DNA of 64,000 nt, taken from the NCBI RefSeq assembly GCF_029961155.1, contig NZ_JASBRH010000011.1, forward strand, positions 62,001 through 126,000, in the 5' to 3' direction. The DNA is from Pontibacterium granulatum (GTDB taxonomy: Bacteria > Pseudomonadota > Gammaproteobacteria > Pseudomonadales > Balneatricaceae). A model generated the notes under the pieces. That model did no database searches, was not told where the DNA came from, and was given only the letters and a program-made list of their open reading frames with translations. Of the stretch, positions 33,719 to 43,036 are shown one piece after another; the first letter of the stretch is position 1, and every line of letters starts with the position of its first letter. Position numbers and translations under genes: made by a program.

Positions 33719-34591
33719 ATGAGCAATTCCGATCAGATTCAACGTGTCCTGTTCGATGAACTGGATATCCGTGGTGTTTTGGTGGGCCTCGAAACGAGCT
33801 ACCAGCAAGCCCTCGAAAAACACAACTATCCCCAAGTGATCCGCCGCGTGCTGGGCGAGATGATGGCTGCAGCCAGCGTGCTGGCGGCCAACCTGAAGTT
33901 TGAGGGACGCCTGATCCTGCAGGCGCAGGGTGAAGGTGACGTAACCCTGCTGATGGCAGAGTGTAACCACAACCAGGAGCTGCGTGCGATTGCCCGCTTT
34001 GACGGCGAATTGCCGGACGAGGCGCGCTTCATCGATCTGCTGGAGAAAGGTCGCATGGCGATCACCATCGACCCGCTGCAAGGTCAGCGCTACCAAGGCG
34101 TAGTGCCGCTGGAAGGTGATACCCTGGGGCAGTGTCTGGAAGCCTACTTCGGCCAGTCCGAGCAGCTGCCTACCCAGATGCATTTCTGCGCCGATGATGA
34201 ACGTGCCGCGGGATTCATGCTGCAGGTACTACCGGCGGAAGGGACTGCCGAGGAAGACTGGGGCCGAATCAGCCACCTGGCGTCCACGCTGAAGGATGAG
34301 GAACTGCTTGAGCTGGATAATGAAACCCTGCTCTTCCGTCTGTTCCACGAAGAGAAATGCCGACTGTTCGAGGCGGACATGATTCAGTTTCGCTGTGACT
34401 GTTCCCGCGAACGCAGCCTGAATACCCTGAAGTTTATGACCAAGGAAGAGTTGCAGGAGATTCTGGATGAGCAGGGCAACATCGATGTGGCCTGTCAGTT
34501 CTGCAATGAGCAGTACCACTTTGACCAGGCCGATCTGGAGTATCTGTTCTCCGATTCATCCGGTGCTCCGGGCTCTGATTCTGTGCACTGA
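33719..34591 (+). CDS. hslO: Redox-regulated chaperone Hsp33
   Basis: The 290-residue protein has the Hsp33 N-terminal fold and, near the C-terminus, the zinc-binding cysteines CDC in FRCDCSRERS and CQFC in VACQFCNEQYHF. Zinc release on oxidation unfolds the linker and activates the chaperone. MSNSDQIQR at 33719 is the family start; the 14 extra codons upstream are not. It lies 88 bp after hslR, probably in the same operon. Confidence 0.96.
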   Translation: MSNSDQIQRVLFDELDIRGVLVGLETSYQQALEKHNYPQVIRRVLGEMMAAASVLAANLKFEGRLILQAQGEGDVTLLMAECNHNQELRAIARFDGELPDEARFIDLLEKGRMAITIDPLQGQRYQGVVPLEGDTLGQCLEAYFGQSEQLPTQMHFCADDERAAGFMLQVLPAEGTAEEDWGRISHLASTLKDEELLELDNETLLFRLFHEEKCRLFEADMIQFRCDCSRERSLNTLKFMTKEELQEILDEQGNIDVACQFCNEQYHFDQADLEYLFSDSSGAPGSDSVH

Positions 34592-34795
34592 ATGGAAAAA
34601 ATCTTCAGGGGTCAAACAATTAGCTGATCCCTGAATGAGACCCGTTTTTGAAATGGCGTTGATGCCACTTTTTGTGCAATAATACGCCTCCTTTTTATAT
34701 AACTATGACAATAAACTGCCCCTAATCCCTAGGAGCAGAACGTCTAATTGCTTATCAGGTAACGTTATTGGCGCCTACGCCAAGGGAACCCAGTA
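34592..34795 (+). promoter_or_regulatory. hslO-pckA gap and pckA leader
   Basis: TCAGGGGTC and GATCCCTGA (about 34604-34633) form a hairpin without T run after hslO. An AATAAT box at about 34679-34684 may be the pckA -10. GGGAACCC lies just before the pckA ATG. Confidence 0.4.
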
Positions 34796-36343
34796 ATGAC
34801 CAAAGAATCTGTGAATACCGTAAACATTAACCTGAGCCCGGCTCAGCTCGTAGAAAAAGCTATTCAGGCTGGCGAAGGCCGCCTGGCTGATACCGGTGCC
34901 CTTGTTGTGGAAACCGGTAAACGCACCGGCCGTTCTCCGATGGACCGTTTCATCGTAGAAGAGCCAAGCACTGCTGACGCAATCGATTGGGGTAACGTAA
35001 ACCGTCCATTCGATTCCGACAAATTTGACGCGCTGTGGGTGCGTGTTGAGGAATATATGGCAGACAAGGAATCTTATGTCGCCAATGTTCACGTAGGCTC
35101 CGATCCTAATCACTACCTGCCGGTTAAGATGACTACGCAGACTGCATGGCAGAACCTGTTTGGTCAGAACCTGTTCATCCGCCCTGAGGAGTTTAACCCG
35201 AAGAGCAAGGAAGAGTGGCAGATCCTGAACGTTGCAGGTTTCGAATGTGTGCCTGAGCGTGACGGTACCAACAGCGATGGCTGTGTGATCATCAACTTCG
35301 CAAAACGTAAAGTCCTGCTGGCAGGCATGCGTTACGCAGGTGAAATGAAGAAAGCGATGTTCTCTGTGCAGAACTTCCTGCTGCCAGAGAAAGACGTGCT
35401 GCCAATGCACTGCTCCGCAAACGTAGGCGAAGACGAGAGCACTACGCTGTTCTTCGGTCTGTCCGGTACCGGTAAAACTACTCTGTCCGCAGATCCAGAG
35501 CGTTACCTGGTCGGTGATGACGAGCACGGTTGGGGTAAAGGTGTTGTCTTCAACCTGGAAGGTGGTTGCTACGCGAAGACCATCAACCTGTCCAAGAAAA
35601 ACGAGCCTATCATCTGGGACGCGATCCGTTTCGGTGCCATCGTTGAGAACGTTAAGCTGGATGATGCGCGCACTGCAGACTATAACGATACCTCACTGAC
35701 TGAGAACGGCCGTTGTGCATACCCGCTGCAGCACGTTGAAAAGCGTACTGAAACCAACATGGGTGGCGAGCCACAGGCAATCGTATTCCTGACCTGTGAC
35801 CTGACCGGTGTACTGCCGCCAGTGTCCATCCTGTCCAAAGAAGCTGCGGCATACCACTTCCTGTCCGGTTACACTGCACTGGTAGGTTCTACCGAAATGG
35901 GTTCCGGTGGCGGTATCAAGTCTACCTTCTCTACCTGCTTCGGCGCGCCATTCTTCCCTCGCCCAGCAGCCGTTTACGCTGAGCTGCTGATGAAGCGTAT
36001 CGAAGAGTTTGGTTCTCAGGTTTACCTGGTAAACACTGGCTGGACCGGTGGTTCTTTTGGTACTGGCGAACGCTTCAGCATCCCAACGACCCGTGGCATC
36101 ATTGCAGCAATCCAGAGCGGTGCACTGAAAGATGTTGAAACTCAGCATCTGGACGGTATTAACCTGACTGTACCAACATCCGTACCGGGTGTTGAAGCAG
36201 CGCTGCTGAACCCGCGTGAGACTTGGGCTGACAAGGGTGCATACGACGCAACTGCGAAAGACCTGATCGGTCAGTTCACCAGCAACTTCGAGAAGTTCTC
36301 CGGTGTATCTGAAGAGATCATCAGTGCAGGTCCTCAGCGGTAA
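34796..36343 (+). CDS. pckA: Phosphoenolpyruvate carboxykinase (ATP)
   Basis: The 515-residue enzyme makes phosphoenolpyruvate from oxaloacetate, the entry to gluconeogenesis when the cell grows on dicarboxylates such as those imported by DctPQM. It shows [12 protein letters not shown] (substrate Arg), the kinase loop [14 protein letters not shown] near residue 222, and the metal-site string [10 protein letters not shown] near 240-250. Codon use is biased, suggesting high expression. Confidence 0.96.
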   Translation: MTKESVNTVNINLSPAQLVEKAIQAGEGRLADTGALVVETGKRTGRSPMDRFIVEEPSTADAIDWGNVNRPFDSDKFDALWVRVEEYMADKESYVANVHVGSDPNHYLPVKMTTQTAWQNLFGQNLFIRPEEFNPKSKEEWQILNVAGFECVPERDGTNSDGCVIINFAKRKVLLAGMRYAGEMKKAMFSVQNFLLPEKDVLPMHCSANVGEDESTTLFFGLSGTGKTTLSADPERYLVGDDEHGWGKGVVFNLEGGCYAKTINLSKKNEPIIWDAIRFGAIVENVKLDDARTADYNDTSLTENGRCAYPLQHVEKRTETNMGGEPQAIVFLTCDLTGVLPPVSILSKEAAAYHFLSGYTALVGSTEMGSGGGIKSTFSTCFGAPFFPRPAAVYAELLMKRIEEFGSQVYLVNTGWTGGSFGTGERFSIPTTRGIIAAIQSGALKDVETQHLDGINLTVPTSVPGVEAALLNPRETWADKGAYDATAKDLIGQFTSNFEKFSGVSEEIISAGPQR

Positions 36344-36368
36344 GCACAGCTTTAGATCCGCGATAAAA

Positions 36369-36397
36369 AACGCCCTCAATTGAGGGCGTTTTTTTTT
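36369..36397 (+). terminator. Intrinsic terminator of pckA
   Basis: AACGCCCTCA and TGAGGGCGTT form a perfect stem with T tract of nine, preceded by six As. Confidence 0.95.
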
Positions 36398-36430
36398 GGC
36401 TTTCTGCGCCCCAGCGTTGAGTGCTGAATA

Positions 36431-36512
36431 TGTAGGGTAGCCTCTGCGTCATCTTTGGTGATCAGGCTACCGGCAGCCTAATCACCTTCGATGACGACGA
36501 GGCTGCCCTGCA
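36431..36512. repeat. Double-hairpin repeat TGTAGGG, copy 2 (long form)
   Basis: It starts TGTAGGGTAGCCT and ends AGGCTGCCCTGCA. The left half (36431-36471) and right half (36472-36512) are inverted copies with about eight mismatches around the centre ACCGGC. Each half also closes its own hairpin (GTAGCCT/AGGCTAC and GCAGCCT/AGGCTGC). Relative to copies 1 and 3 both loops carry the same extra insert, in complementary orientation. Confidence 0.75.
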
Positions 36513-36573
36513 GTAAGGCCCCTGATTGGCCTGCGTTCCTGTCAGAAAGCAGGGTGTGTATCAGCGCAGTAGA

Positions 36574-38094
36574 TTATTCCACGTCCAGAGAATAGTCGAT
36601 CACCTTCAGGTAGTCGGCTTCCTGCTGCAGGTCGGCTGCGGTCAGCGGGTTATGCTGCAGCCAGCCCTCCGGGAAGCGCAGGTGCAGCTGCTTTCCGTCG
36701 GCGCGGAAGATAATAGCCGGCAGTCGCAGGTTGCTTTCACTGCGGTTCAGCAGTACGGATACTCGTAGCAGAATACACAGGCGCTTGTACGGTTCCTGCA
36801 GGTACTTTGGCAGCTTCTTGAACTCCTCTTTCGGAAACTTGCGACGGTGACCGCGTGCCAGGGTGGCAACCAGTTGTTGATCGCGGTTGGTAAAGCCCGG
36901 CAGGTCTGAGTTGTGCAGCAGGTAGGCACTGTGCTTGTGGAACTGGCTGTGGGAGATCGTCAGGCCGATCGGGTGGGTGCGCGATGCCCAGCTCAGCATG
37001 TCGTGGTAGATTGGGCGTTCCAGCCCCCAGTCGTCCTTTACCTGGGCCCAGCCCAGTAGCGCGGTGTTTTCAATACGCTGGGTCAACTCGCTGTTCACGT
37101 GGTAGCGCTCAACCAGTGCATTGATGGTTCGCTCGCGCACATCCTCATGTTCCAGGCGACCAATGGTGTCGTACAGCAGGCCCTCGCGCAGGGCGCCGGT
37201 GGAGTAGTGCATCTTGTCGATGTCCAGCGACTCGAAAATACCGGATAAGATCGCGATGCCGGCGGGCAGTACCATGCGACGCTCTGGCTTGATCGCTTCC
37301 AGATCGATATCGTCCACGGTATCGAACGTCAGCAGCTTATGTTGCAGGTGATAGAGGCTTTGCGCGGTAATGGCATCGTCGCTTAGGCCACTGCTGACCA
37401 GCGCGTTGCGGATCGCCTTGATGGTGCCGGAAGACCCCACGCTGCTGCTCCAGCCCAGGTCGCGGTAACGCGCCTGGATCGACAGCAGTTCCTGCATAGC
37501 TGCGGTTTTCGCCTGCTGGAAACGCTGGGCGGTGATTACACCGTCCGGGAAGAAGCGTTTGGTATAGCTGACGCAGCCCATATGCAGGCTTTCCAGCTCC
37601 TGGGGCTCGAAACGCTCACCAATGACAAATTCGGTGCTGCCGCCGCCTATATCGATCACCAGGCGCTTGCCCAGGTCATCCGCCAGTGTATGGGATACCC
37701 CCAAATAGATCAGGCGAGCTTCCTCACGACCAGCAATGACCTCTAAGTCGGTTCCCAGGATTTTTTCGGCCTTTTCTATAAAATCCGCAGCGTTCTTGGC
37801 TTCGCGCAGGGAATTGGTCCCCACGATGCGTACTGCGCTACGGGGTAGAGAAACAATACGTTGCGCAAATCGGCTCAGGCATTCCAGGCCGCGTTCCTGA
37901 GCGGCGTCGGTCAGTTTCTTGTTTTTGTCCAGGCCTGCCGCCAGTTGCACCTTTTCGGACAATACATCAATCGGTTTTAATTCGCCGTGAGCCAGGCGGG
38001 CGACCATCATATGGAAACTGTTGGAGCCAAGGTCGATTGCTGCCAGGAGAGTGGAGTCCTGGTTGTCGCCGCCGGCTATCTCCTGCTGGGACAT
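36574..38094 (-). CDS. ppx: Exopolyphosphatase
   Basis: The 506-residue protein is of the Ppx/GppA family: AAIDLGSNSFHMMVAR near residues 18-33, VIDIGGGSTEFVIG near residue 147, and a C-terminal HD-like domain with RTHPIGLTISHSQFHKHSAYL. It removes terminal phosphate from polyphosphate. It is divergent from trxA as in Pseudomonas and relatives. ppk is not adjacent. Confidence 0.94.
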   Translation of the reverse strand: MSQQEIAGGDNQDSTLLAAIDLGSNSFHMMVARLAHGELKPIDVLSEKVQLAAGLDKNKKLTDAAQERGLECLSRFAQRIVSLPRSAVRIVGTNSLREAKNAADFIEKAEKILGTDLEVIAGREEARLIYLGVSHTLADDLGKRLVIDIGGGSTEFVIGERFEPQELESLHMGCVSYTKRFFPDGVITAQRFQQAKTAAMQELLSIQARYRDLGWSSSVGSSGTIKAIRNALVSSGLSDDAITAQSLYHLQHKLLTFDTVDDIDLEAIKPERRMVLPAGIAILSGIFESLDIDKMHYSTGALREGLLYDTIGRLEHEDVRERTINALVERYHVNSELTQRIENTALLGWAQVKDDWGLERPIYHDMLSWASRTHPIGLTISHSQFHKHSAYLLHNSDLPGFTNRDQQLVATLARGHRRKFPKEEFKKLPKYLQEPYKRLCILLRVSVLLNRSESNLRLPAIIFRADGKQLHLRFPEGWLQHNPLTAADLQQEADYLKVIDYSLDVE

Positions 38095-38366
38095 GCTATA
38101 AAAGCCTCAAGATCGAAAGAGCTACACGTTGTGTGTGCAAATGTATATACACGTTACTCTTAAGGGTACCAGAAGAGTCATTACAGAACATAGATTCCGG
38201 ACCTGATTGGGTTATACCGATATAAGAAATTGGTCTCGTTTGTCGCTCTTCTGCTGTCGTTAATTGGATGCAACGATGGTGTAAGTTGGTTACCAAATGG
38301 CTACCGACGGTGTTATCATCGGGCGTCTTACAATTTATGCACCAGGTACATTGGAGAAAGTATCCC

Positions 38367-38693
38367 ATGAGCGAGAACATCGTAAACGTTACCGATGCCT
38401 CTTTTGAAGAGGACGTCCTGAAAGCAGAGGGCGCGGTACTGGTAGATTACTGGGCAGAGTGGTGCGGACCATGCAAAATGATTGCGCCTGTGCTTGAAGA
38501 GATCGCCAAGGAATACGAAGGTAAGCTGAAAGTCTGCAAGCTGAACATCGATGAGAACAACGAAACTCCACCAAAATTTGGTATCCGCGGTATCCCAACC
38601 CTGATGCTGTTCAAAGGTGGCAACGTTGAAGCAACGAAGGTTGGTGCACTGTCCAAGTCCCAGCTGGCTGCATTCATCGAAGCGAACCTGTAA
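38367..38693 (+). CDS. trxA: Thioredoxin 1
   Basis: The 108-residue protein has the active site WCGPC at residues 32-36, [11 protein letters not shown], and the cis-proline region [11 protein letters not shown]. It is the general cytoplasmic disulfide reductase. GGAGAAAG precedes the ATG. rho follows after a 247-bp structured leader. Confidence 0.97.
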   Translation: MSENIVNVTDASFEEDVLKAEGAVLVDYWAEWCGPCKMIAPVLEEIAKEYEGKLKVCKLNIDENNETPPKFGIRGIPTLMLFKGGNVEATKVGALSKSQLAAFIEANL

Positions 38694-38704
38694 TTCCGGG
38701 TAGG

Positions 38705-38780
38705 AAAATGTGGTGGCCGTACGGCCGCCTCAAAGGTTTAAGTGCCCGCGGGCCTGATTAAGGCTTATACACCACATTTT
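38705..38780 (+). other. Branched RNA structure between trxA and rho
   Basis: AAAATGTGGTG (38705-38715) and CACCACATTTT (38770-38780) are a perfect 11-bp outer stem. Inside are two perfect small palindromes, GGCCGTACGGCC (38715-38726) and GCCCGCGGGC (38744-38753). With an A/U-rich closing stem it may terminate trxA or form part of the rho leader. In E. coli the rho leader is the site of Rho autoregulation. The remaining leader 38781-38940 holds no convincing leader peptide. Confidence 0.6.
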
Positions 38781-38940
38781 CATCTCTATGCTATAGACAG
38801 CGTAGAAACAACCTTTTATAGTGATCTCTATCGACAGCCCGCTGCTCAAATTAGCGGTGCTCCTGTCAAAGAATTCCATTTTTCTTCCCAAAACTTATCC
38901 ATTCATTTCGACGCAGGCTTCCGCCGCGCTCTCATAGCTT

Positions 38941-40200
38941 ATGAATCTTACTGAACTGAAAACGAAAAGCGTTCCCGAACTGCTGGACATCGCTAAAGGC
39001 ATGGGCATGGACAATCTTGCCCGCTCCCGTAAACAGGACGTTATCTTTGCGATCCTGAAACGCCACGCCAAGGGTGGCGAAGACATCTACGGCGATGGTG
39101 TACTGGAAATCCTGCAGGACGGATTCGGCTTTTTGCGTTCCGCAGACTCCTCCTACCTGGCCGGTCCTGACGACATCTATGTATCTCCAAGTCAGATCCG
39201 CCGTTTTAACCTGCGTACAGGCGATACCATTGCCGGTAAGATTCGTCCGCCCAAAGAGGGCGAGCGTTACTTTGCCCTGTTGAAAGTTAACGAGATTAAC
39301 TACGACAAGCCGGAAAACGCCAAGAACAAGATCCTGTTCGAAAACCTGACGCCGCTGTTTGCGCAGGACCGTCTGCGTCTTGAGATGGGTAACGGCAGTA
39401 CCGAAGACCTGACCGCACGTGTGATCGATCTGGTGTGTCCGATGGGTAAGGGCCAGCGTGCATTGGTGGTTTCCCCGCCTAAAGCCGGTAAGACCCTGAT
39501 GCTGCAGAACATCGCTAACAGCATCACCCGCAACAACCCGGAGACCCACCTGATCGTACTGCTGATCGACGAGCGCCCGGAGGAGGTGACCGAGATGCAG
39601 CGTACCGTACGTGGTGAAGTGGTGGCGTCCACCTTCGACGAGCCGCCTTCCCGTCACGTACAGGTGGCCGAGATGGTGCTGGAGAAAGCCAAGCGTCTGA
39701 CCGAGCACAAGAAAGACGTTGTCATTCTGCTGGATTCCATCACCCGTCTGGCGCGTGCGTACAACACCGTGATCCCATCTTCCGGTAAAGTACTGACCGG
39801 TGGTGTGGATGCCCACGCACTGGAACGTCCAAAGCGTTTCTTCGGTGCAGCGCGTAACATCGAAGAGGGCGGCAGCCTGACCATCATCGCAACGGCGCTG
39901 GTTGATACCGGTTCCAAGATGGATGAGGTTATCTTCGAAGAATTTAAAGGTACCGGTAACTCTGAAGTTCACCTGGACCGCAAAGTGGCAGAGAAGCGCG
40001 TATACCCGGCGATCAACATCCGCCGTTCCGGTACCCGTCGCGAAGACCTGCTGACCACGGAAGATGAGCTGCAACGTATGTGGATTCTGCGTAAACTGCT
40101 GGATCCAATGGAAGATTCCGCAGCAATCGAGTTTGTGCTCGACAAGCTGAAAGACTTCAAAACCAACGACGAATTCTTCCTGTCGATGAAACGGAAATAA
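38941..40200 (+). CDS. rho: Transcription termination factor Rho
   Basis: The 419-residue hexameric helicase has the N-terminal [16 protein letters not shown] helical part, the RNA-binding cold-shock fold ([25 protein letters not shown]), the P loop [13 protein letters not shown], and the Q and R loops ([20 protein letters not shown]). No clear ribosome site is seen immediately upstream; ATGAATCTTAC is the family start. It is the last gene before a terminator. Confidence 0.97.
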   Translation: MNLTELKTKSVPELLDIAKGMGMDNLARSRKQDVIFAILKRHAKGGEDIYGDGVLEILQDGFGFLRSADSSYLAGPDDIYVSPSQIRRFNLRTGDTIAGKIRPPKEGERYFALLKVNEINYDKPENAKNKILFENLTPLFAQDRLRLEMGNGSTEDLTARVIDLVCPMGKGQRALVVSPPKAGKTLMLQNIANSITRNNPETHLIVLLIDERPEEVTEMQRTVRGEVVASTFDEPPSRHVQVAEMVLEKAKRLTEHKKDVVILLDSITRLARAYNTVIPSSGKVLTGGVDAHALERPKRFFGAARNIEEGGSLTIIATALVDTGSKMDEVIFEEFKGTGNSEVHLDRKVAEKRVYPAINIRRSGTRREDLLTTEDELQRMWILRKLLDPMEDSAAIEFVLDKLKDFKTNDEFFLSMKRK

Positions 40201-40214
40201 CACTGTTTTCGTAG

Positions 40215-40245
40215 AAAAGGGGTAAGCATTCGCTTGCCCTTTTTT
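40215..40245 (+). terminator. Intrinsic terminator of rho
   Basis: AAGGGGTAAGC pairs with GCTTGCCCTT (G-T and one bulge allowed), running into six Ts. Confidence 0.85.
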
Positions 40246-40269
40246 ATTGCTGATAGATTGGTTGTTTGC

Positions 40270-41745
40270 ATGTCTACACCTAAATACAAAGACCTGCGTG
40301 ACTTTATCCAGATGCTGGAAGCACGTGGTGAGTTAAAACGAATCAAGCAGGAGATTGATCCCAATCTCGAGATGACCGAAATCGCCGACCGCACCCTGCG
40401 TGCCGGTGGTCCTGCGCTGCTGTTCGAAAATCCCAAAGGTTACGATTACCCGGTCCTGGCCAACTTGTTTGGTACGCCGGAGCGTGTGGCGATGGGGATG
40501 GGCGAAGAGACTGTCGAAGCGCTGCGCGAAGTGGGCAAGGTGCTGTCTCAGCTGAAAGAGCCTGAGCCACCGAAGGGCATGAAGGATGCCTGGGATAAGC
40601 TGCCGGTGTTCAAACAGGTGTTGAACATGGGGCCTAAGGTGGTTAAGAAAGCGCCGTGCCAGATGCACGTGGTTGAAGGTGACGACGTGGATCTGTACAA
40701 GCTGCCGATCCAGACCTGCTGGCCGGGTGATGCCGGGCCGCTGGTAACCTGGCCGCTGGTGATCACGCGTGGCCCGAACAAAGAACGCCAGAACCTGGGG
40801 ATCTACCGTCAGCAGCTGATCGGTAAAAACAAGCTGATCATGCGCTGGCTGGCCCACCGTGGTGGTGCACTGGATTTCCGGGAGTGGAAGAAGGAGCATC
40901 CGGGCAAGCCATTCCCGGTTGCGGTTGCCCTGGGTGCCGATCCGGCGACGATTCTCGGCGCAGTGACCCCGGTGCCGGATACCCTGTCTGAATACGCCTT
41001 TGCCGGTCTGCTGCGTGGCGGCAAAACCGAGGTGGTGAACTGCCTGGGCAGTGATCTGCAGGTGCCGGCCAGTGCCGAATTTATCCTTGAAGGTTACATC
41101 GATCCTGAAGAGATGGCAGACGAAGGGCCATTTGGCGACCATACTGGTTATTACAACGAGGTGGACAGCTTCCCGGTATTTACCGTGGAGCGCATCACCC
41201 ACCGTGACCGGCCGATCTACCACAGTACCTACACCGGTCGTCCGCCCGATGAGCCGGCGATCCTGGGTGTGGCGCTGAACGAGGTGTTTGTGCCGATCCT
41301 GCAGAAGCAGTTCCCGGAAATCGTGGACTTCTATCTGCCACCGGAAGGTTGCTCCTACCGCATGGCGGTGGTGACCATGAAGAAACAGTATCCGGGCCAT
41401 GCCAAACGGGTAATGCTGGGCGTCTGGTCGTTCCTGCGCCAGTTTATGTACACCAAGTTTGTGATTGTATGTGACGATGACGTCAACGCCCGTGACTGGA
41501 ATGACGTGATCTGGGCGATCACCACCCGTATGGATCCGCAGCGGGATACGGTGATGATCGAAAATACACCGATCGATTACCTCGACTTTGCCTCGCCGGT
41601 GTCCGGTTTGGGGTCGAAGATGGGGATGGACGCTACCAACAAGTGGGAAGGGGAAACCACCCGCGAATGGGGCGAACCGATCAAGATGGATGACGCGATC
41701 AAGCAGCGGGTCGACGCCATCTGGGATGAGCTGGATATTCTCTAG
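40270..41745 (+). CDS. ubiD: 4-hydroxy-3-polyprenylbenzoate decarboxylase
   Basis: The 491-residue enzyme removes the carboxyl group in ubiquinone synthesis using prenylated FMN. It has [17 protein letters not shown] at the N-terminus and the catalytic-region string [12 protein letters not shown] near residues 289-300, with the Glu and Arg set expected in the family. ATG at 40270 is the family start. The prFMN-making UbiX is not in the window. The next gene overlaps the stop by one base. Confidence 0.96.
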   Translation: MSTPKYKDLRDFIQMLEARGELKRIKQEIDPNLEMTEIADRTLRAGGPALLFENPKGYDYPVLANLFGTPERVAMGMGEETVEALREVGKVLSQLKEPEPPKGMKDAWDKLPVFKQVLNMGPKVVKKAPCQMHVVEGDDVDLYKLPIQTCWPGDAGPLVTWPLVITRGPNKERQNLGIYRQQLIGKNKLIMRWLAHRGGALDFREWKKEHPGKPFPVAVALGADPATILGAVTPVPDTLSEYAFAGLLRGGKTEVVNCLGSDLQVPASAEFILEGYIDPEEMADEGPFGDHTGYYNEVDSFPVFTVERITHRDRPIYHSTYTGRPPDEPAILGVALNEVFVPILQKQFPEIVDFYLPPEGCSYRMAVVTMKKQYPGHAKRVMLGVWSFLRQFMYTKFVIVCDDDVNARDWNDVIWAITTRMDPQRDTVMIENTPIDYLDFASPVSGLGSKMGMDATNKWEGETTREWGEPIKMDDAIKQRVDAIWDELDIL

Positions 41746-42785
41746 TGCACCGCACAGGATTTCAGCTGCACCTGAACGACATCGCGCAACCGGTCCGGGT
41801 GCTGCCGGACCAAACACTGTTGGCGGCCCTGGAAGAGGCTGGTTACAGAATGCGCCGCAGTTGTCGCAACGGGGTGTGTGAAGTCTGTGAAATCAGGTTG
41901 CAGCATGGGCGGGTGCAACAGCGTTACCCCCAGGCAACCTACCAAAACAATAACGCTGCAGAAGATGTCAGGGTGCTGGCGTGTACCGCGACACCACTGA
42001 CGGATCTATGGGTGAATATTGAGGGGCTTAAGGCCCCCGGAGAAAAATCGGTGAAAAAACTGGTTTCTGATATCAAAGGGATTGAGTCCCTGAACCACGA
42101 TGTGTATCGGGTTCGTTTGCAGCTGCCGGCCACAGGGAGCCTGGCAATAGATTTTACAGCAGGGCAGTATCTGGACATGATCCTGCCGGATGGTAAGCAG
42201 TGTTCCTTCTCTATCGGCAGTGCGCCGGAGCAGGGTCGTGACCTGGAGCTGCATATCCGCCATATGTCGGACAGCGATATGTCCAACGCGGTGATGGCTC
42301 ACCTGCAGGATGAAGCAACGGTTGAGCTGGAGCTGCCAAAAGGCGATTGCTGCCTGGCGGCGAATGCGATCGATCCGAAAACCCACTTTATCTTTGCTGC
42401 GGCGAGTACCGGTTTTGCCCAAGTGAAGAGTGTGGTGGAACATCTGCTGGCCAACCAGGTTCCAAACCGGATCAGCATCTACTGGGGTGCGCGTGTGGAA
42501 GAGGACCTGTACCTGGAAGCACTGCCGGAGCAATGGGCCAAAGAACACGCCAACGTGAACTTTGTGCCTGTGGTTAGCGAGCCGGAAACCAGTCCGAACT
42601 GGAAAGGCCGCACCGGTTTGCTGCCGGCCGCAGTGCTGGAAGACTTCGATAACTTCGAGGGCGTAGAGATCTTCGCCAGCGGCTCACCGGGTATGGTGTA
42701 TGCACTGCTGGATGCGGCAGAAACCCGCGGCTTCAACGAAGCGCAGATGCACTCTGATGTGTTTGCTTACGCGCCGCGCGTGTGA
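41745..42785 (+). CDS. 2Fe-2S ferredoxin-flavin reductase (CDP-glucoseen reductase-like)
   Basis: The 346-residue protein has a plant-type 2Fe-2S domain with Cys40, Cys45, Cys48 and Cys80 (SCRNGVCEVC, then VLAC). It continues with a ferredoxin-NADP reductase module: FAD site around CSFSIGSAP, NAD(P) site FIFAAASTGFAQ. The GTG start shares a base with the ubiD stop (TAGTG), so translation is coupled. It resembles AscD-like and phenol-hydroxylase reductase subunits. Coupling with ubiD, seen also in pseudomonads, suggests an electron-transfer task in quinone synthesis; this is inference. Confidence 0.9.
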   Translation: MHRTGFQLHLNDIAQPVRVLPDQTLLAALEEAGYRMRRSCRNGVCEVCEIRLQHGRVQQRYPQATYQNNNAAEDVRVLACTATPLTDLWVNIEGLKAPGEKSVKKLVSDIKGIESLNHDVYRVRLQLPATGSLAIDFTAGQYLDMILPDGKQCSFSIGSAPEQGRDLELHIRHMSDSDMSNAVMAHLQDEATVELELPKGDCCLAANAIDPKTHFIFAAASTGFAQVKSVVEHLLANQVPNRISIYWGARVEEDLYLEALPEQWAKEHANVNFVPVVSEPETSPNWKGRTGLLPAAVLEDFDNFEGVEIFASGSPGMVYALLDAAETRGFNEAQMHSDVFAYAPRV

Positions 42786-42810
42786 TTTGTTAGTCGCCAA
42801 ACGTTAATGA

Positions 42811-42836
42811 AGAGCCTCCGTATCGGGGGCTTTTTT
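42811..42836 (+). terminator. Intrinsic terminator of ubiD-reductase
   Basis: AGCCTCCG and CGGGGGCT stem (one G-T) with six Ts. Confidence 0.9.
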
Positions 42837-42883
42837 GTGGGTGAGTGGTGAATCGTCTGATTGGATCGGTGTGTCGCTGGCGT

Positions 42884-42929
42884 TGTAGGGTAGCCTTCAG
42901 GCTACCGGCAGGCTAAAGCCTGCCCTACA
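42884..42929. repeat. Double-hairpin repeat TGTAGGG, copy 3 (short form)
   Basis: TGTAGGGTAGCCT, TTC turn, AGGCTACC, then GGCAGGCT, AAA turn, AGCCTGCC and CTACA. Two small hairpins sit on an outer TGTAGGG/CCCTACA pairing, as in copy 1. Confidence 0.8.
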
Positions 42930-42985
42930 GGTCTTATGGATTGGATTGAGCAACGCTACCCCTTAAATGCCGTTCCGTCCAAACT

Positions 42986-43017
42986 AAAAAGGCCGATGGA
43001 AATCCATCGGCCTTTTT
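42986..43017 (-). terminator. Intrinsic terminator of the hemCDXY operon
   Basis: AAAAAGGCCGATGG and CCATCGGCCTTTTT are perfectly complementary; T tracts exist on both strands. Confidence 0.94.
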
Positions 43018-43036
43018 ACATGTTGCTAGCGGTTAC

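Noticed and set aside
38742-38954. Rho leader peptide ORF of 70 residues
   Set aside because: No ribosome site or recognisable similarity; it overlaps the rho start and runs through the palindromes.
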